This document shows, piece after piece, positions 33,786-45,000 of a stretch of DNA of 64,000 bases (positions within the stretch are counted from its first letter, which is position 1; every line of letters starts with the position of its first letter). The stretch is from Gnetum montanum. Its lineage: Eukaryota > Streptophyta > Gnetopsida > Gnetales > Gnetaceae. The stretch lies in the NCBI GenBank assembly GCA_015680685.1, contig MNCI01017476.1, positions 1,165,695 to 1,229,694 on the forward strand. Reading direction: 5' to 3'. Both the position numbers and the translations under genes were made by a program. The notes under the pieces were generated by a model. That model searched no databases, was not told the DNA's origin, and was given only the letters and a program-made list of their open reading frames with translations.

Positions 33786-36700
33786 TTTATTAGAATGGGG
33801 GATATCCCCCATGACTAAACCCTTGAGTATGGCTAGAATTAATAATTGGAAAATTTGGATCCAAGAATTTTGGAAACATTAAAATTTGGTCATATCCAAA
33901 CCACCAGGTGTCTTTTGAGGTGGTGGTAGGAATATACCCAAATTGGGGTTCACACATTTGATTGTAGTAGGCATAGTGGGGCAGATTATAAGATGTGGTC
34001 ATGTGATAAGGAGATGACCCACTATGGCACCCGTGATCATAAGATGGTATGCAAGGATCGATATGTCTCCCTTCGTGGCTAGATTCACTAGGTCGCATAG
34101 TTGTTGGAGTATTGATTAGTGGCCCTGAGAAAGTAACATGAGGCATTGGGTTTGAGGAGAAAGATGCACCACAATGTTGGACTTGTGCTAGCTTGGAGGA
34201 TGCAGTGGTCTCAGAATGATGCTGTCCCTTTCTATGATCATGTCTAAAGAAGGGACACCTTTGATGTTGTGTAGGATTCCCATTGCGGTTGACAGTAGTA
34301 GCACAAGTAACGTTTGTGGGTTGGTAATGTGGTGCAAAACCTTCTGGAACAACTGGTGGCGATGTAGAAGGAGGTAAAGGATGAGAATATTGATGGTGAG
34401 GAGAAGTGTGAGGAACATGAGGTGGTGATCTTGTGGGAAAGGACACAGGCTTATAGTGTTTAGGAGAATAATAACAATGTGGTGAGATAGAAGATGTTGA
34501 CCTGGTTGGAGAAATAGGACACTAAACCTGATAAGCACTTGGGTTCGGATGATATGAAGGGTGTGACTAGTTTGATGGTGGTCTCCCCCACGACTAGGAT
34601 CTTTTCCATTGTCATTGAACATAGTATTTTTATATGAACTCTAGATGTAACATTCTTCCCCAATGCTCATGTAAATGTGACAAGATTGGACATTGATCTT
34701 TGGGGTGATCATACAGGAAAATGTTACATTGATACGTATGATTAGAAGTTGAGTTCTTATTCTGTTCAACCCTTCTTTCCAATTGTCTAAGGGTGTTCTA
34801 TCCTGCTTCTTGGTTTGTCATGGTTGATGAGACACGATTCGCATGAGCCGCGATATCGCATCCCATGCGATATCGTGTCTTCCCCTGCGATGTCGCGTAC
34901 ATGATATCATGGTCCGTCGCCATATTTATAAATAAGAGGCGGCACTCCCCTTTTTTTCCATCCTAGGCTAGAAGTAGGGAAACTCTGGCAGATTGATCAC
35001 TCTAGAGATAGAATATTTTCCATGTGCCTGCAGTAGGAGTCCCCAAGTGAACAGATCTTTATTCGAGCAACATTGTACCTGAACGTAAGTTGTGTGTGGC
35101 AATAAAGATGAGCTTTGTGGATAAACCTTGCAGTGCATGGAATAGGATTTATTACTTGTTATTTATTACCTATTATTTCTTACCTGTTATTTATTACCCT
35201 GCAGTAGCGCAGCATGAGTACGACTTGATTACAAGCATTTACGGATGTGTATGGCTAATCAAGGAATCAACTGCTCATCGCGATTAGATTCTCTCACCCT
35301 CAACTCCTAGAATGAAAAATTAGTATGACTTGATTACGAGCATCTAAGGATGTGTACGGCTAGTCAAGGAATGGATGCTCATTACGCTTAGGCTAGTTAA
35401 GTGCCTCAGTACGACCACTTCGAGCACGTGTGTTACACGTGGTGATCCCAGTAATGATTAGTGTTTGGTAGCCACGGTTGCATAGTTTAGGGTGTGTACG
35501 GTAAGTGGGAATGGATGCTGACGCTAGTTAATTTAGACTTAGTCATTAGTTAGAGTTAGTTAGTTTCTCAACCCATCACCTCGATAGCATAGGAGAAAAA
35601 CATAAAAGACTATAAAAATCATATACCTTGGACTTACTTAACCATACACTGTGACACCTACAAGTAAGTCTGGGAAGACAACGAATGATTAACCCCAAGT
35701 GTTTCATGGGGCGTGTAGGCATTTAGTCTATGGAGTTTGACTAGATCGCACGTGCTACGCTCGTTTCGTATGGTTGAGTGTAGGGATACCTTGCCACTCA
35801 TCAATGGTTCTACCTCTAATAGTGTTGGCATATTCTCCGTATTTTTCATGTATCCATTCTATCATCTTATTAATCTTTGCCTCGATTTCATCTAGTGATT
35901 GTTGCATTGGAAAAGGTAGAAATGGTTGCACTTCCTCAAGGTGAGCTGATTTCTCCTCTTTATGGTTATGGACCTTTGCTAATTTGAGATTTTGGTCCTG
36001 TTGAGAGTTTTCAATATTCTCCCATTTAGCCATTTCTCCTTCTTATTTTGCTACCTGCTTAATAAGCTCTTGGAGTTGATGGGTTTGTAGCTCGTATAAT
36101 TGACCTCGGGCATACATCCCTAGGGTTTCCCTTGTTTCATTATAGATCCCATCCATGATGTGATTCATTAGCCTTTCCTCGGAGAATCCATGGCCTAGGC
36201 ATTTTTTTAACAAATAATAGTATGTTTCTAAGGCCATGTCCAAGGTTTCATGTTGCCCTTGTTTCCATTCTTGGATTTGTCTCCTCAAGGCCAACACTCT
36301 AGCATAGGTTTGATATCATTCAGTAAAGAGTTCTACCATTGTTGGCCAACTACAAATTGATTTTGGTTTTAAGGATCTATACCATCCTTTTGCTTGGCCA
36401 ATGAGTGTCATAGGAAAGAGCTTAAGTTTTTGCCATCCATTATCGATATTATTCCATACACATGCATCATAGAAGGCTATGCTATTGTGGATTTGAATCA
36501 TAGCCTCTTGCAAACTTGGGAAAGTTGTTTAAATCAAGCCTAGGTAGACGAATTTCTTTGCGATGCCTACAGGATATTCGAACGACCTCTTGTATAGGCA
36601 TTAGGCTCTTAGTGGCTAGCAGGGGTTCATCGTCACTAAGTAGGTTGTGAGTTTACGATTTGAGATGATGTTGTCCTTGTTCATGTTGGTGTTCTCGATT

Positions 36701-37096
36701 TTCTTTGTGAGCTTGATTTTTAGTTCTATGCTGATCCCTTGAAAGATAATCATCCATGTCACAATCTAACGTTGAAGGAGTAGAGAAAGAGAAAGAATTG
36801 AAAAACTTGTCTTGACTTTTGTAAGTTTTCCAATCATCTCCTAACAGATTCAGGTTAGTTATTGAGAAGGTCCTAGGCCTTTTGGGCCTCCTTGTTCTAT
36901 GGTCTGTCCCATCCTTACTAGAGGTGTCATAGTTGGTTGACAAGAATCCTTGAGTATCATTGGGATACTCATGAACATATGGAATTCCTGCATAAGGTTG
37001 AGTACTCCAAACTTTGTCTTCATCATATAATTCGTTGGTTCTCCAATGAATTGCCTCACTAGTTGTGGCATTAGCATAGTCTTGTGAGAGAGACAT
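33786..37096 (-). pseudogene. gag of element C, split by a solo LTR
   Basis: Minus-strand start ATG at 37096 (MSLSQDYAN...), the counterpart of 11850 in A. The N-terminal part is open to 36653. The gag domain is at 36513-36043 (F-P-M-T-L-I-G-Q-A-K-G-W-Y, C-L-G-H-G-F-S-E-E-R-L). The frame is interrupted at 35809 by the nested solo LTR and continues below 34820 with the knuckle vestige Y-D-H-P-K-D-Q-C and a Pro/His-rich tail to 33790. Several stops and frameshifts besides the insertion. Confidence 0.82.
34825..35803 (+). mobile_element. Solo LTR nested in element C gag
   Basis: 979 bp, TGATGAGACACG...CACTCATCA, flanked by a perfect target duplication ATGGT (34820-34824 and 35804-35808) and in the opposite orientation to C. 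TATA box at 34927-34934, GATATC-type palindromes upstream of it. It has an internal tandem duplication of about 110 bp ('cgacttgattac' at about 35220 and 35330). Close to the LTR of G. Confidence 0.93.
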
Positions 37097-37210
37097 TGTT
37101 GTGGGTGGTGTGTGAATTAATTGTAATTAATTTCTTTTCTAAAAGATATATCGTGAATACTTTGTTACAACAATCTTGTATGATATAACTAATCTAGATA
37201 ACTAGCACCA

Positions 37211-37228
37211 TCCCTGGCAACAGTGCCA
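37211..37228 (-). other. Primer-binding site of element C
   Basis: Minus strand TGGCACTGTTGCCAGGGA, one base away from the LTR end, a mutated form of the tRNA-Asp site seen in A and G. Confidence 0.82.
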
Positions 37229-37229
37229 A

Positions 37230-38129
37230 TGATGAGTGGTGAAGTACCCCTACACTCAACCATACGAATACGAGCGTTTACGCACGATCTGGTCGAACTC
37301 TGCAAACGGGCTAGTTGTGGTATCTAGATAGTTACTCGTTGATCATAGTTCGTTATCTTCCCACCTGGACTAGTATTTACTTTGTCACGTATGGGTTAGT
37401 TTAGAGTGAGGTGTATGATGTGCTACCTATCACTATGCTACTCCTAGCGACAATGGAAAATAACTTTGTTTTAAGCTAAGAGGGAAAGGGAGAAGAGAAT
37501 CTAAGCTAGCCTAAGTGCAACGAGCATCCATCCCTAATCATCCATACACATCTTGGACCTCATGTACTACTACTGGGATTACCAAGTGCATGTCCTAGGT
37601 ACACTACTGAGACACCAAGTAGTCAGACTTAAATGCTCATGATTAAGTCGTACTCATTTTGTGTTTAATAACAAGGATAGGAGAGGAAGGTAAAGAGATA
37701 TTAAGTAAGAAAGCAATAAATAATAGTTAAAACTAGGTGAATGCTGTAATGATGAAGTAACCTTGATCTTTATTACCAGTCATGTGCGTGTCCAAGTATG
37801 TCACACTCGAATAAAGGTTCCATACAATTACAATCATCACACTGCGGGCATGCACTAAGGAAAGGGTTGAGAGGAATTGAAACTGACAAAAAGATCCTAC
37901 TCTAACACTAGCTTTTCCTATTACTTTCCTGTGCATCCCATTGTGTATTTATAGGCTCACATGGGAACCACAATATTACGTATCCGATATCGTTTGTCAG
38001 GTTATGATATCATGTACTTGATATCGGGGGTTTGATATCGAGGGTTGGATATCGAGACTCATTAGACCTGATATGTTGTACCTGATATCAAGGGTCCAAT
38101 ATCAGCACCTGGCAAACTATGATTCATCA
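37230..38129 (-). repeat. 5' LTR of element C
   Basis: 900 bp; minus-strand start TGATGAATC (38129), end CCACTCATCA (37230). TATA box TATAAATA on the minus strand at 37953-37946. U3 contains about nine GATATC or near-GATATC motifs within 160 bp. Confidence 0.92.
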
Positions 38130-38134
38130 CCTAT

Positions 38135-39500
38135 CATGGAATAATGATATTTTGTGTATATTTTATCCATAACGCTAAGAGATGCCCATAAGTATACTAA
38201 ATCATATTTCTTAATAATAGCTCACTTAGAGTTAAACAAGGTTGTTCTTTGTCCCCTACCCTTTTTTGTATACTTATAGACAAATTGGAAGAATGGACAC
38301 AAAACTCCTCTAATGATGGTATGCCAATAAATGGATTATTTGTGAACATGCTTCTCTTTGCAGATGATGTGTCCTTGATTGCCATATCACCTACAAGATT
38401 AAATTATATGCTTCAAATTCTTCATGACTATTACAACTATTCTAGTATGATAGTTAATATTGATAAGACTAACATTCTAGTTTGTGGTACTAGAAACAGA
38501 ATTGGAGGAATGGACACAAAATTCCTCTAATGATGGTATGCCAATAAATGGATTATTTGTGAACATGCTCCTCTTTGCAGATGATGTGTCCTTGATTGCC
38601 AAATCACCCACAAGATTAAATTATATGCTTCAAATTCTTCATGACTATTACAACTATTCTAGTATAATAGTTAATATTGATAAGACTAACATTCTAGTTT
38701 GTGGCACTAGAAACAGAAATGACAATTTTTTCCTTGGAAAAAAAAAGACTTGATATATGTGAATCTTATGAATATTTAGGAGTTGAATTTGCTAGTAATT
38801 ATAGTTGGAATACCCATATTGCTCAAAGGGTTTCCAATGGCATGCAAGCTCTATTTGCTCTATGAAATAATTGTAGTAGTAAACAAATTTTGGTATGGGA
38901 GATTAGAAGGAAACTTTTTCGTAGTCTTATTTAACTTGTATTATTATATAGGTGTATTGCTTGAGGACCACCTCTTTGCACATATAATTGGAAAAAATTA
39001 GAGCATGTTCAAAAGCAGTTTCTTGTATGTGAATTTCAAGTGAAAATTTAGACTTCTTATGATATCTTACTTCTAAAAGCAGTTTTGCTTCCTTTAGAAG
39101 TTGAAGCCCTTTGTCAATTTATTTCTTATACTTAGAAGTTAAGTTACATGAAGGGAGTTAATTATACTGAGGAGATAATGAATGCTATACAAGAAAATGG
39201 ATGGTTGCATCAAGGAAATTTATGGCTTCAATGATGGAATATTATAATATAGGACCTTCCTTTAAACAAAAGGCTCTTTCAAAAAACTATAAAAGAAAAA
39301 GTCTTGCCTAAAGTTTAGCTCAACACATATGGGAAAAAGCATTTTTATTTACATTAGAGGAGGTTTGTTATCTAGTACTTAAAAGTATCTATTCTAAGCT
39401 ATTCCTATTCATTTAAGGAATTAAATTACTAAAACAAGAATGAACTCTCATCATCTTCTTATTGAGATAAGCCATTGGATCAATTTACCAAGAAAAGAGT
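38135..39500 (+). mobile_element. LINE (non-LTR retrotransposon) reverse-transcriptase remnant
   Basis: From 38205 the frame reads S-L-R-V-K-Q-G-C-S-L-S-P-T-L-F, then the catalytic LLFADDVSLIA (38350-38385), then N-I-D-K-T-N-I-L-V-C-G-T: the fingers/palm blocks of a LINE RT with FADD, not the VFxDD of the LTR elements. A second FADD is produced by a 217-bp tandem duplication. At 38755 Y-E-Y-L-G-V-E-F and a W-N-T-H-I segment follow, the usual region after the palm. The 3' part to about 39500 is broken. No endonuclease or poly-A end is found; both boundaries are approximate. Confidence 0.8.
38291..38724 (+). repeat. 217-bp tandem duplication inside the LINE
   Basis: The sequence from 'gaatggacacaaaa' (38291) repeats from 38508, with only a few differences, up to the second 'actagaaacaga' near 38716. 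217 is not a multiple of 3, so the duplication itself shifts the frame. Confidence 0.93.
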
Positions 39501-40602
39501 GTATTTGCATAACGGAGCCAATTTTACGACTTTTTACACAACTTTATATCCTTGGTTTGGCCTTGCTTTGTAAGTGTGTGCTTGAGCTTTATATAGCACC
39601 ATTCTAGATGAGTTCAAAACCCATCATGACTATATCAAAGCCTTACAATAAAAAAATTTTATTTTATAATCCGTCTGATTCACAAAGACCTAATTAAGGG
39701 CTTTCAAATTTCCAAATAATCATCATTTTAAGTGTCCTAATTATATAATTATAATATCTTTTCCTTGGTAAAGCTTCCGTTTATTTCACATTAACATGCA
39801 ACATCCAATGTTTCGTTTATAAATCATCTTGCATCAGCACTATTTCTATGTGGAAATGTTCGCGTCAATGCAGTTCTGTTCTTGAGTACTCGTGACTCCT
39901 CATACACATCAGGCCAGCCTACTAAGACGTAACAAACTCGATGACCGTATTCCGGACGTCTACAATAAATCTGAAAGAGTGCCTTGCATAAAGCTTGAAT
40001 CAAGCTGGTAGACATAGTATCCATGCACCGGGGATTCCGCTTACCGAAGTGCACAGGGTACGTACTGGAAGCAGGGGAATCACAAACGGAAGCACACAGG
40101 TTTTTCTGTGGATATTTTTAAAATAATATTTAATAAAGGTAAAATTATAAAAAAATATTAAATATTTTATTATTTTTTAACTCATGTCCTCACATGCAAA
40201 CCCATCCCCAATCTTGCATATGCCATTCCTTGCATAGTTTGGAAAATCTGTGATTAATTATGAGATCGGTGATAAATCACAAGCTAATATTGAAGCCTAT
40301 TCAAAATTGGATGGAAAATTTAATATAATGAATAGTGTTATATTTTTATTGATTTTTAAGTTTAATATATTGTTTATTGCTAATTGTGAGGGTAACCAAA
40401 ATCTAAAAATTTTATATTTGATTATTCACTCTAACTGAACCGTTATAGAAAAAATTGGAAAAAGCGGCTACCAACATGAATGAATATAATTCTTCTATTT
40501 TACTAATATTAATGAATCCGATTTTCCTATCCCATATAAAAAAAAGCAGGCTGATTTGTGGATTTGATGCAATTTTTCAATCCTCACTTCCAAGCATAGC
40601 TT
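39501..40602. other. Low-copy region with one unassigned ORF
   Basis: Mostly AT-rich. A GC-richer patch (39824-40054) has a minus-strand frame of 76 codons (containing C-R-R-P-E-Y-G-H-R-V-C-Y-V-L-V-G-W). It looks exon-like in composition, but I cannot link it to a family, and no flanking exon was found. Confidence 0.4.
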
Positions 40603-41013
40603 ACCTGAACAGTAAAATCAACAAGGTTGTATCTTTATGTCTTAACCTCGACCTGCCTGAACAGTAAAATCGACAAGCTTGTATTTTATGTCTTAAACTC
40701 GACCTGGACAGCGCCTCAAGGCTTTAACATCACTTACCTGAACAGTAAAATCGACAAGTTTGTATTTTATGTGCGCCTCAAGGCTTTAGCATCACGCCTA
40801 TCTGAACAGTAAAACCGACAAGGTTGTATCTTTATGTCTTAACCTCGACCTAGACAGCGCCTCAAGGCTTTAACAGACAATCTTTATGTCTTAACCTCGA
40901 CCTAGACAGCGCCTCAAGGCTTTAACATCGCTTATCTGAACAGTAAAACCGACAAGCTTGTATCTTTATGTCCTAACCTCGACCTGGACAGCGCCTCAAG
41001 GCTTTAACATCGA
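40603..41013. repeat. Irregular tandem repeat 1.1-1.5 kb beyond the bHLH gene end
   Basis: Five copies of a core CTGAACAGTAAAAYCGACAA (near 40604, 40657, 40737, 40801, 40934), each followed by parts of 'tttatgtcttaacctcgacct' (split here for length) and 'cagcgcctcaaggcttta'. Spacing is 53-133 bp, so some units are truncated. No ORF. Confidence 0.85.
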
Positions 41014-42082
41014 ATGGCGACTTTTTCACTGTAGAAGTGACACTGTCACGTAGCCTGGCTGTAGCTTTCCGTATTCCCGATAAACAAGGCTGTCTCCTAA
41101 ATTTGCAGAGTTATGGACACATGTAAGAGCGACAGAGCTTAAAAGCTGATTTTTCTCATTTGTTTGCCCGCTCGTAACGGAAATCTGTACGCTAGCGTTT
41201 AACGCATCCACGACACCTCCGCGTGCCGTAACTATGGGAGACGGTCATGTTGTGAATCAGTGATGGCGACATTCATGCGGTGAAAAAAAATCAACATTGG
41301 GGGCACGCGGAAAACGACAAAGACGGTAGGAAAGCGACAAAAATTTGGCAGCAGTGTGTCGGAGACGAAGCAGCCTTTGCGATAGCGGGGAAGAAAGACG
41401 CAACAAAAAAAAGAGTGACCCACATTGGCCACCGTCTGTTTCAGTCGGATCAGCTCCACCCTGACGGTGCCTTTGCATGAACAGACGCGGACAGGAACCG
41501 TGGCGCATACCGAAAACGAAGCAGCAACAGCTACACAGAGACAGAGAGAAAGAGAGAGGGAAAGAGCAAGAGCAGAATCAGATGAAGACCGATGATGAGA
41601 CGGAGATTCAGAGTCATCAGATTCAGCATCAGTTATACAGAGTCTGTCTGTCAGGTTCAGCCTTTGGCTTTTCAGCTTTTCGATCAGCGTTTTGACAGTC
41701 GCAGATTGGGCAGGCTCGCTCGCAGCCAAGCAAAAAATTGCCAAGAGAAACTTTTGCGAGTAAATCAAAGCAAGTGACACAGCTTTACAAAGTTTTTGAT
41801 TGATTGAATTCGCTCGCAACCAACCTCAGATATTGTCATGCATATCTCTGATACAAGATGCGCGCACGATGCACGACGATGTGCATCGCCGGCCTGCGTA
41901 GAATGAATGAATCTCAGGGGAGGGCTGAGGGGGGGAGGGCTTCTGTGTTTCCGTTTTATTTTTCACGTCCCTGGGCGTGCTTATGCATGCAATGCATGAT
42001 TGTGTTGTTTTCTTTTTGGATTTCTCGTCTTCCGAGTTGCGACCCGAGCCGTCTGATTTCCGTTATCACGAGAACGTTATGG
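41014..42082. other. GC-richer low-copy sequence 3' of the bHLH gene
   Basis: Part of the gene island by composition. Minus-strand frames at 41819-41232 (195 codons, Ser/Leu-rich, from a CT-repeat) and 41211-41026 are open but match nothing I recognise. An AG-rich run is at 41535-41575. The first 120 bp below 42083 should be the 3' UTR of the bHLH gene. I do not call a gene here. Confidence 0.45.
41955..41960 (-). terminator. Candidate polyadenylation signal of the bHLH gene
   Basis: AATAAA on the minus strand, 123 bases beyond the stop codon at 42083. Position and motif fit a plant 3' UTR; there is no transcript evidence. Confidence 0.4.
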
Positions 42083-45000
42083 TCAGTGCAGTCGCCGATC
42101 CACGGCCTCTGTCACAGCGGCTTTTACCGCAGCTATGCTGTGTCTGACATCCTCCTTCTCCGTACTAATCTTGCGAGCCTGCAATTGCAAAATGACCAAA
42201 ATGCAACGGAATCACGCACAGTGCAGGCAATGATGTCAAGAATTCAGTAATTATGCTGGTCAAACACCATTGTTTAAGTATTTTACTGTCGGCTGATCAC
42301 GGATAACGGATTTTACTGTCGGTGTGTTCGATTTCCTTACTTTGGCTCGAAGATGAGCCGTGAAGATGTTATCCGCCTGGAGAGAAGACTGCACGGAGGT
42401 AATGTGGAGATCCAGAGCGGTTAGGTTCTGCATGATTTCGACGAGTACGTCTTGCCGCCAAGCACAATGCACCTCGATCTCGATGCCGCCGGTATTTCCC
42501 TCCGCGTCCGCTTCTTCTTCCGCTTCTCGAACCGAGACTTGCATGACCTTCTCCGTCTTAAGCGGCGGGGGCTTCAGATCCTCCGCCGGGTATATTCTAC
42601 GGCGTTTTCTCTCATGCGTTTCCGTCTCCAGAAGCTTGTTTGAAGCCTCAAGCTCCTCCGTTCTCTTCTGCAGATGCTTCAGGTACTGTATCGCATCCCC
42701 CAGAATCGAGACATGATCATTCTGCAATACAATCAACAACAGAATAAATAAACCTCATCTTCTCTGTGATTTTATGAATTTATTGATTTTATACGTCGCA
42801 TCTTTTGCAGAATCTGGACCAAAATTTCATGTTACCTTTGTGGGGAACGGCACCAGCGAATGCAGAACAACGAACTTTTCATGCAACTTGTCAACATGAT
42901 CAGCCAACAGGACGCCGTTCTCTGCAGGGTTGAAGCACGATGATACGCAGGACAGAGCTTTTTTAAGGAGCTTCTGGGGAGGGTTCTGTTCCTGGATTTG
43001 ACCGTGTCGTAGTTTCCAGCAAGAAAAGGCGCCCTGGAAACTGGGTTTAACATTGTTGCAGGTATGGAGGTTTTTCTTCTCCAAGACCATTGAGAGTGCC
43101 CGTGAGTAGGGACTGTCTTCTGGCGCTGCTGCTGCTCCTCCTCCTGCAGCTACAGATGCCAGGCCTTCGTTCGGATTCTCGCAGCATTTGCCTCTCGTTA
43201 TTGACAGGCTCATCATGTTATTATTCATATGGGATTTTGAATTTGGAGGATGCGTATGGCCATCTTGCTGCTGGTAGTGGGGCGGGGCAATGCCAGTGAT
43301 GGCCGTTTCATGTCTGTCGCAGAAATCTTCTGCCCAGTCTTCATCTGGCACATCGGTTCTGTGATCAGGGAAACAGCCGCTCAGTATTGCAGTTGCAGTG
43401 CCGTACTGTTCATCGCACTCTTCTCCTCCTCCGTTGTTGCTGTAATTCTTATGATGATCCTCGCAAGGCATGGTCACCTGCGCTGTTTCTTCTGGATACT
43501 CTATGAGGATCTTATCTGCGTCCGAAAGGTATGGACTGGGCGGGATGATGTCTGGCGGCATCAAAGACTCCATGCCACTCACTTTGTTGTCAGTGTCGTC
43601 TTCATCCTCCTCCTCCGAATCAGGGAACGCTATCGGCATTGGGTCCGAGCATTTGGCCCTTGGGTTATCGATGAAAATTTTGAGCGCTCTGTGAATAATC
43701 TCCGGATCCTCTCTCACCTGCATTCAGACATCTGTTATATGAATTTCTAGCATATTGTCAACTTAGGTTTAGTCAGCTATCTGCAAAAATGGAAATCCAA
43801 TCCGGTAATTCGTGGGTTCTTGTACAATCTTCTCTGCGGTCAGCCGGCCGGCCGGCCGGCTTGCCCGAATCACCTGCTCTTTGAACCAAAGAAAATAGTT
43901 CAACTTGTTTGGTTGCGAAGCGAATGAAGTAAGTTGACCCACCAGATCAGTGGTGCCGATCTCCAGCACGCCATCGCCTAGTGGAAAACACACGACCGTC
44001 TGCAGCGGAAATCATCATTTCATGTGACATCAGAATCCAAGCGAAGCCAAAATTCAAACTTTAAAATCAAGGTGAGAGGACAGAACGGTACCTGAATCGA
44101 CGCACTCTACAGGAATCAGTCGTTGGATGTTGGAACAAACAGGCGGGCGTTGCAGGAGGAGTCAGCGAAATGCAAGGAGTCGGAAACAAAGCAGTGGAAG
44201 ACAAGATATAGAAAAATGGTTTACCTACCTTGGCAAGAAGAGAGCGTGAAAAGACTTTGCTATCGGCCTCCAGTGCGTTACCCAACCACACCAAACTACC
44301 ACTAGCAAAAGCCCTGCCTGGCAGCCTGCAACAACAAACAATCGTATCTAATCAAACGATTCTTCAAACGCACGCTATTATCCTTCTCAGATCAGTAAAT
44401 CGGCGGTCTTCCGTTCTCCGTCATTCTTTTTTTGCTAATTTCAACCGTCTCGGTTTTGCTTGCGGTACGTAACGTGACGCGACATGCAGAAAACAAAGGT
44501 AAAGCGAAAAAAAAGAAAAAGAAAATCCTTTCAAGATGCGCGGCTGATCTAAATTGTTTTTTCGCTGCGGATGGATGGATGGATGGGCAACAACGCGTGG
44601 CCCATTATACGGTTATGTGGTCATTTTCATGTTGCAGTGGGTGCAAGAAAATTTTGAAAAGTTGCACTCATTAACGCAAAAGAACTTGATCAGACTGTGT
44701 GGCTTTTTTCTATAAAGTCGCCATATATTACATGTAAACGCCTTCTTCTCCCTCCTCACTGCTTCTATCTTTCTGGGCCCTTGCAAAATCTATAATACTA
44801 ATCAGTGACTTGCATGCTATACCTAGCTCGTAGCCGTCGTAATGCCCTTGGAACTTTCCAGTGGTCCCCAAGGCAGAAATCTTAATGCAAGATTCACACA
44901 CACACACTGTGCTGGCGGCACTTAAGAACCCAGAACAGAATATTTGCCGGATGCAACTCATCAAATCTGTGTTATCCAGTTGAGCGACCGTGCAGTGACA

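Larger units (their letters stand above)
30864..38129 (-). mobile_element. Element C, full-length non-autonomous Athila-like LTR retrotransposon
   Basis: Minus-strand, 7266 bp including a nested solo LTR. Two 900-bp LTRs, a tRNA-Asp-type PBS, a polypurine tract and a perfect target duplication CCTAT (30859-30863 and 38130-38134). Internal order on the minus strand: gag (from 37096), pol-less spacer with the conserved hairpin, then the start and end of the extra ORF with its core deleted. Like A it has no protease, RT or integrase, and its gag-to-spacer junction equals that of A. Confidence 0.9.

Noticed and set aside
42260-42340. Read-through of exon 7 to a stop at 42260 as the protein end
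   Set aside because: A good donor (AAA then GTAAGG) lies at 42340, and the exon at 42178-42083 restores the family's usual C-terminal helix (I-A-A-V-K-A-A-V) in the correct phase.
43090-43750. Plus-strand frames opposite exon 6 of the bHLH gene
   Set aside because: Shadows of the strongly biased coding sequence on the other strand.
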